Assembly: GCA_964389305.1 (NCBI GenBank)
Contig: CAYMEK010000099.1
Coordinates: 1-9,877 of the forward strand
From: CAYMEK01 sp964389305
GTDB taxonomy: Bacteria; Spirochaetota; Spirochaetia; SZUA-6; DRHE01
DNA length: 9,877 bases
Direction of reading: 5' to 3'
In this document: positions 7,274-9,877 of the stretch, one piece after another
Numbering within the stretch: position 1 is the first letter of the stretch
How the letters are laid out: every line of letters begins with the position of its first letter
Notes under the pieces: generated by a model
The model's input: the letters and a program-made list of their open reading frames with translations, nothing else
Databases searched by the model: none
Told to the model about the DNA's origin: nothing
Made by a program: the position numbers and the translations under genes

Positions 7274-7867
7274 TTACAGGCTCTTGGAGCCGCCGCCGGA
7301 CACTCCCTCGCCGGCCCGAGGGCCCGGGCCGACCAGGTGGTCGGAATGGGCTCGATTTCGATCGCGGTCCTGGTTTTTGATCTGCTCCTGGGCTTCCAGG
7401 CAGGTGGCGCTGTGGAGCTGCTGCCTCAGCCTGCTGCGCAGAAGATCTCCCAGTCCCGATTCATTGTCCTCTCCCGCCCGCCAGGTGTGAAGCTCGCCCA
7501 GCAGCTCCCTCACTCCGTTCAATCCCGCTCTCAGTATTGCCGGCTCGCCGAAGCCGAAGGAACGCATTTCCTCGAAACTTGCGGCCAGCTGCATCGCTAT
7601 CTGTGCCCGGGCCTCGGGACCGATCCTTCCATCCTCTTGCCTGGCGTAATTGAGGCAAACGGCTACGGCTTCGGCGTCCCGAAGCCGGGCCTGGCTCCAG
7701 TCCACCTCCTGGCCGGCCAGCTCCCTCAGCTCGGCGGCGCTCCAGCCTTCTACGGCCAGCCTCTCCCGCAGGGCGTCGACAAAATCAGGCTCGCTGTCCT
7801 GCTGGCTCCAGAGCGGAGACGCCAGCATAGCGACCATTGCCAGTGCTGCGAACGCTATTCTCTTCAC
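7274..7867 (-). CDS. Unrecognised secreted helical protein (197 aa)
   Basis: No family recognised. The 197-residue product has a textbook signal peptide: MKR, a hydrophobic core IAFAALAMVAMLA, and a likely cut near SPLWS-QQ. The mature protein is predicted helical and acidic in its first half (FVDALRERLAVEGWSAAELREL). It has two cysteines, Cys71 and Cys156, that could form a disulphide in the periplasm, and ends in a low-complexity Gly/Arg-rich tail (PGPRAGEGVSGGGSKSL). GFGEPAILRAGLNGV (105-119) has the same spacing of Gly, Glu-Pro, Leu and Gly as a segment in the next gene, suggesting distant paralogy. The GTG at 7865-7867 has a perfect AAGGAGG six bases upstream. It starts only 17 bp after the anti-sigma stop, so it is almost surely cotranscribed with it. 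Confidence 0.8.
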   Translation of the reverse strand: MKRIAFAALAMVAMLASPLWSQQDSEPDFVDALRERLAVEGWSAAELRELAGQEVDWSQARLRDAEAVAVCLNYARQEDGRIGPEARAQIAMQLAASFEEMRSFGFGEPAILRAGLNGVRELLGELHTWRAGEDNESGLGDLLRSRLRQQLHSATCLEAQEQIKNQDRDRNRAHSDHLVGPGPRAGEGVSGGGSKSL

Positions 7868-7884
7868 TGCTGTCCTCCTTGCAC

Positions 7885-8532
7885 TTATATTTGAAGTATT
7901 GAGCTGAATCCTCCGAAGCCGTCTTCCACCCTCAGCGGGGCCTCGGGATCGGGCAGCCAGTGTTCGCCGTCCACCAGAAACTGGTAGCGAAACTCCCTAC
8001 CCTTTTGAACGTGTATCTCGATCCTCCACCGGCCGTCCCCGTTCGGACCGTTCATCCTCTGGGCTTCGGGGTCCCACCGGTTCCAGTCCCCGACCACCGA
8101 AACTTCCTGCGCCTCCGGGGCTTCGAATACGAGCTGCACCGTTACGGTATCCCGAACCGCCCGCTCCCGTCCGCGCAGGCCCAACGACAGCCCCACGGCA
8201 AGCGCCAGCACCGCCGCAACGGGGATTGCGGCCCAGCGGAGCCAGCCGGCCGCCGGCTTTACGGTCCCGGCCGGCTTGCCGCCTGCCAGCCGGGCGATTA
8301 CGCGTTCGTCCAACCCGGGCGGACACTGAGGCTGCAGCTCCGTGCCTTGGCGTAGAACAAGCGCCGCCTGCAGCCGCGCCGCACAACGCCGGCATTCCCG
8401 CACATGAGCCCTCAAGGTCCGGGGCAGCCGGGCGGCGGCCGATTCGCGGGCGAGGGGCTGCCCTTCCTGCTCGCTGCTCCAGTTTTTCAGCAGCCAGCCT
8501 CTCAGCTCCCGTCTCCAGGCTTCGCAGGTCAT
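7885..8532 (-). CDS. Membrane anti-sigma factor with C-terminal glycogen-binding-like (CBM48) domain
   Basis: This 215-residue protein has three parts. The cytoplasmic N-terminus carries a zinc-finger anti-sigma (zf-HC2) pattern HVRECRRC (His43, Cys47, Cys50), with Cys3 as the probable fourth ligand at an unusually long distance. One membrane helix spans about 97-119 (WLRWAAIPVAAVLALAVGLSLGL). The extracytoplasmic part (about 128-215) is an isoamylase-N/AMPK-beta-type CBM48 fold: VSVVGDWNRWDPEAQRM, FRYQFLVDGEHWLPDP and the ending GGFSSILQI. By eye-alignment to the AMPK beta1 glycogen-binding domain, the two sugar-stacking Trp residues are kept (Trp153, Trp192), while the key Lys is Gln184 and the Asn near the end is Ser. 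Known role of the family: hold the partner ECF sigma inactive until a signal arrives. That it senses glucan is my inference. The ATG at 8530-8532 has GGAG 11 bases upstream and its own ECF-type promoter. Confidence 0.9.
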   Translation of the reverse strand: MTCEAWRRELRGWLLKNWSSEQEGQPLARESAAARLPRTLRAHVRECRRCAARLQAALVLRQGTELQPQCPPGLDERVIARLAGGKPAGTVKPAAGWLRWAAIPVAAVLALAVGLSLGLRGRERAVRDTVTVQLVFEAPEAQEVSVVGDWNRWDPEAQRMNGPNGDGRWRIEIHVQKGREFRYQFLVDGEHWLPDPEAPLRVEDGFGGFSSILQI

Positions 8533-8554
8533 TCTCAGCTAAACTCCATATATA

Positions 8555-8582
8555 TATACGCAGCCGCCGTCTTGCGGTTTCA
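8555..8582 (-). promoter_or_regulatory. Predicted ECF-type promoter of the anti-sigma operon
   Basis: On the − strand TGAAAC (8582-8577), 16 bases, then CGTATA (8560-8555), with an alternating TA run after it. The -35 begins with the TGA stop codon of the sigma gene. The predicted start point near 8548 leaves a very short leader before the anti-sigma ATG at 8532, starting about at its GGAG site. Bases shared with the first promoter are TGAAACC and CGTATAT at the same spacing, while the spacer sequences look unrelated. This would let the anti-sigma and the secreted proteins be made independently of sigma read-through. Confidence 0.72.
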
Positions 8583-9170
8583 CTCCCAGCCTTGATCGGT
8601 CAGAGCATCCACCAGAGCCAGGCGGGCCCGGCGCAGGTGCGTCTTGACCGACCCTTCGGGGATATGCAGTATTTCCGCCGTTTCGGCTGTACTCAGACCC
8701 TGGAGCTGCCTCAGCACGAACACTTCCCGCTGCACCCTGCGCAGCTTGTCCAGGGCCTGCCGGGCCAGCAGCTCTCCCTCCCTGAGCACGGCCTGCCTCT
8801 GCGGATCGCCGTCCCGGGAGGATTGGTGTTCCTCGATCAGCTCCGGCGAGACCGGGTCAATGCCCAGGCGGCGGAGGCGCCTGTTTTTCCTCATCCGGGA
8901 GCGCAGGTGATTTACCGCAATGGTGTACAGCCAGGGGAAAAAACGCCGGGTACTGTGAAAGCGGCCGAGATTTCTGTATGCCTTTTCGAATATCTCCTGG
9001 ACTGCGTCTTCGGCCTCTTCGCCAGTTCCCAGAAGGCGTACGGCCAGGGAATACAGAACAGGAGTATAGCGCCGGACGATGCCTTCAAAAGCGAAGCGGT
9101 TGCCGCCTTTGGCGGACAGTACGGCCTGGAGATCCTGTGCCTCGGTGTGTTGCCGTTTCCCGGCGCTCAA
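8580..9170 (-). CDS. ECF-type RNA polymerase sigma factor (sigma-70 family)
   Basis: The 196 residues show the two domains of an ECF sigma factor. Sigma-2 covers about 27-95: FEGIVRRYTPVLYSLAVRLL, then EDAVQEIFEKAYRNLGRF (core binding and -10 recognition) and FPWLYTIAVNHLRSRMRK. A linker of about 45 residues follows. Sigma-4 covers about 138-190, with the helix-turn-helix LSTAETAEILHIPEGSVKTHLRRAR that reads the -35. There is no extra C-terminal domain. It directs RNA polymerase to promoters of its regulon and should be held by the anti-sigma encoded directly downstream. The start is TTG at 9168-9170, the only start codon in frame before the sigma-2 domain; its ribosome site is weak (GGGAA). 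A predicted ECF promoter lies 37 bp upstream, and the TGA stop forms the first three bases of the next ECF promoter. Confidence 0.95.
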   Translation of the reverse strand: MSAGKRQHTEAQDLQAVLSAKGGNRFAFEGIVRRYTPVLYSLAVRLLGTGEEAEDAVQEIFEKAYRNLGRFHSTRRFFPWLYTIAVNHLRSRMRKNRRLRRLGIDPVSPELIEEHQSSRDGDPQRQAVLREGELLARQALDKLRRVQREVFVLRQLQGLSTAETAEILHIPEGSVKTHLRRARLALVDALTDQGWE

Positions 9171-9206
9171 GTAGTTGTTCCCGGTTGTGCGTACATATCC
9201 GTTAAA

Positions 9207-9234
9207 TATACGCTTGAAACTGGCGGAGGTTTCA
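9207..9234 (-). promoter_or_regulatory. Predicted ECF-type autoregulatory promoter of the sigma gene
   Basis: On the − strand the -35 element TGAAAC (9234-9229) is followed by exactly 16 bases and the -10 element CGTATA (9212-9207). TGAAAC-N16-CGTA is the established consensus of Bacillus subtilis sigma-W-type ECF factors. Transcription should begin near 9200, giving a leader of about 30 bases before the TTG start of the sigma gene. The same architecture recurs in front of the anti-sigma gene. That it is read by the sigma encoded here is an inference. Confidence 0.72.
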
Positions 9235-9237
9235 AGC
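9212..9237. repeat. Perfect 9-bp inverted repeat overlapping the sigma promoter
   Basis: GCTTGAAAC (9212-9220) and GTTTCAAGC (9229-9237) are perfect inverted copies separated by 8 bases. The repeat covers the -35, the whole spacer and the edge of the -10 of the predicted ECF promoter. Because it lies upstream of the predicted start point it would not be in the transcript, so it is more likely a DNA-level operator, or a doubled -35 element, than an RNA hairpin. The + strand copy of TGAAAC has no CGTA 16 bases on. Confidence 0.6.
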
Positions 9238-9399
9238 CGCTTGCGGCCCTTGGGCGGGGCGAGGGTGGTTGTTCAATCACCGCCCTATGCCTTACTCTTT
9301 CCTTCGGAGCCTGCACTGCCGGCCTCTGAATCTCGAAGGCGCGCGTAATTCCGGCGCCCGCGGCTCAGGCTCGGAAGTATTCCCAGGGAGAGCCGTCCT

Positions 9400-9877
9400 G
9401 TGAGCAGTAAGGAGCTTTTCGACAGAAGCGAGGAGGATCTGGAGCGGGAGCAGCCCCTCGCCGCCCGCCTGCGTCCCCGTACTCTGGAAGAGTTCGTGGG
9501 TCAGGAGCACATCCTCGGAGAGGGCCGTCTGCTGCGGCGGGCGATCCAGGCCGACCAGCTCTCCTCCCTGATATTCTACGGGCCGCCGGGAACGGGAAAG
9601 ACCACCCTGGCGCGGGTGATAGCCAATACCACCCGCCGTCACTTCTCGAGCATCAACGCGGTGCTGGCCGGGGTCAAGGAGATTCGCCGGGTTACCTCCG
9701 AGGCCGAAGAACGGAACAAGCTGTACGGGCAGCGGACCATTCTGTTCGTCGATGAGGTGCACAGGTGGAACAAGGCTCAGCAGGACGCCCTGCTGCCCTG
9801 GGTGGAGAAAGGCACGGTCGTCTTCATCGGCGCCACCACCCTCAATCCCTTTTTCGAGGTCAATCCGGCCCTGGTCA
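9400..9877 (+). CDS. rarA: RarA/MgsA-like AAA+ ATPase, 5' part only
   Basis: The gene runs off the right edge; 159 residues are visible. It begins with a GTG at 9400-9402, with AGGGAG nine bases upstream. The reading is QPLAARLRPRTLEEFVGQEH, then Walker A GPPGTGKT (61-68), SSINAVLAGVKEIRRV, Walker B ILFVDEVH (114-121), the hallmark NKAQQDALLPWVEKGTV, and sensor 1 IGATTLNP (133-140). This matches RarA (MgsA), a clamp-loader-related ATPase acting at stalled replication forks with SSB. The wording INAVLAGVKEIR and LLPWVE reminds me of the long RarA-fusion form known in cyanobacteria and some other bacteria, but the C-terminus is outside the window. It is divergent from the sigma gene and probably a separate unit. 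Confidence 0.93.
   Translation, partial: MSSKELFDRSEEDLEREQPLAARLRPRTLEEFVGQEHILGEGRLLRRAIQADQLSSLIFYGPPGTGKTTLARVIANTTRRHFSSINAVLAGVKEIRRVTSEAEERNKLYGQRTILFVDEVHRWNKAQQDALLPWVEKGTVVFIGATTLNPFFEVNPALV

Larger units (their letters stand above)
9171..9399. other. Divergent intergenic region between the sigma gene and rarA
   Basis: This 229-bp region holds the sigma promoter and inverted repeat in its left part. In the rest I see only a weak sigma-70-like candidate for rarA on the + strand (TTGTTC at 9269, TACTCT at 9293, 18-base spacing) and the ribosome site AGGGAG at 9385-9390. No RNA gene or convincing extra ORF is apparent. Confidence 0.5.

Noticed and set aside
9269..9298. Sigma-70-like promoter for rarA (TTGTTC-N18-TACTCT)
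   Set aside because: Both elements are weak matches and the spacing is long, so it is mentioned only as a possibility.
8226..9329. + strand ORF of 367 codons opposite the sigma and anti-sigma genes
   Set aside because: Antisense to two well-recognised genes, and it runs through both predicted ECF promoters; no ribosome site or domain seen.
9292..9762. − strand ORF opposite rarA
   Set aside because: It covers the Walker motifs of rarA in antisense and carries no motif of its own.
1..9877. Mobile elements, CRISPR, tRNA or rRNA
   Set aside because: No transposase or integrase motifs, no regularly spaced repeats and no recognisable RNA gene found on either strand by reading.

Overview
The window is about 9.9 kb of GC-rich, densely packed bacterial chromosome. 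It carries an outer-membrane-type barrel, several signal peptides and a DegQ/HtrA-type protease, which indicates a diderm (Gram-negative) host. Heavy use of GTG and TTG starts, compact one-directional gene runs and the mix of families are compatible with a free-living spirochaete. That assignment is an inference; there is no rRNA or other taxonomic marker to confirm it. I see no tRNA, rRNA, CRISPR array, transposase or integrase.

Layout. The left edge holds the 3' end of an HtrA-like serine protease on the + strand (to 595), meeting tail-to-tail with a long − strand run. Read in its own direction (right to left) that run is: an ECF sigma factor (9170-8580); its membrane anti-sigma factor with a cytoplasmic zinc finger and an extracytoplasmic glycogen-binding-like (CBM48/AMPK1-CBM) domain (8532-7885); two unrecognised secreted helical proteins (7867-7274 and 7197-6493); a putative outer-membrane barrel protein (6482-5382); a TM1586-like nitroreductase (5316-4429); an alanyl-tRNA editing protein of the AlaX type (4406-3177); the 4-alpha-glucanotransferase MalQ (3175-1613); a zinc-ribbon protein with a decayed HD domain (1563-856); and an Nfu-type Fe-S scaffold (830-597). 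On the right edge the 5' end of a RarA/MgsA-like AAA+ ATPase runs off on the + strand (9400 onward), divergent from the sigma gene.

Most interesting part. Two promoters of identical architecture, TGAAAC-N16-CGTATAT, lie on the − strand: one in front of the sigma gene and one in front of the anti-sigma gene, the second using the sigma stop codon as the start of its -35. This matches the promoter type of Bacillus sigma-W-like ECF factors and predicts autoregulation. A perfect 9-bp inverted repeat overlaps the first promoter. I infer a cell-surface signalling module: ECF sigma, anti-sigma with a carbohydrate-binding-like sensor, two small secreted proteins that share a spaced motif, and an outer-membrane protein. 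MalQ lies further down the same run and suggests, without proving, a link to alpha-glucan. The housekeeping genes after the barrel gene may be read through from this module or have promoters I cannot see.
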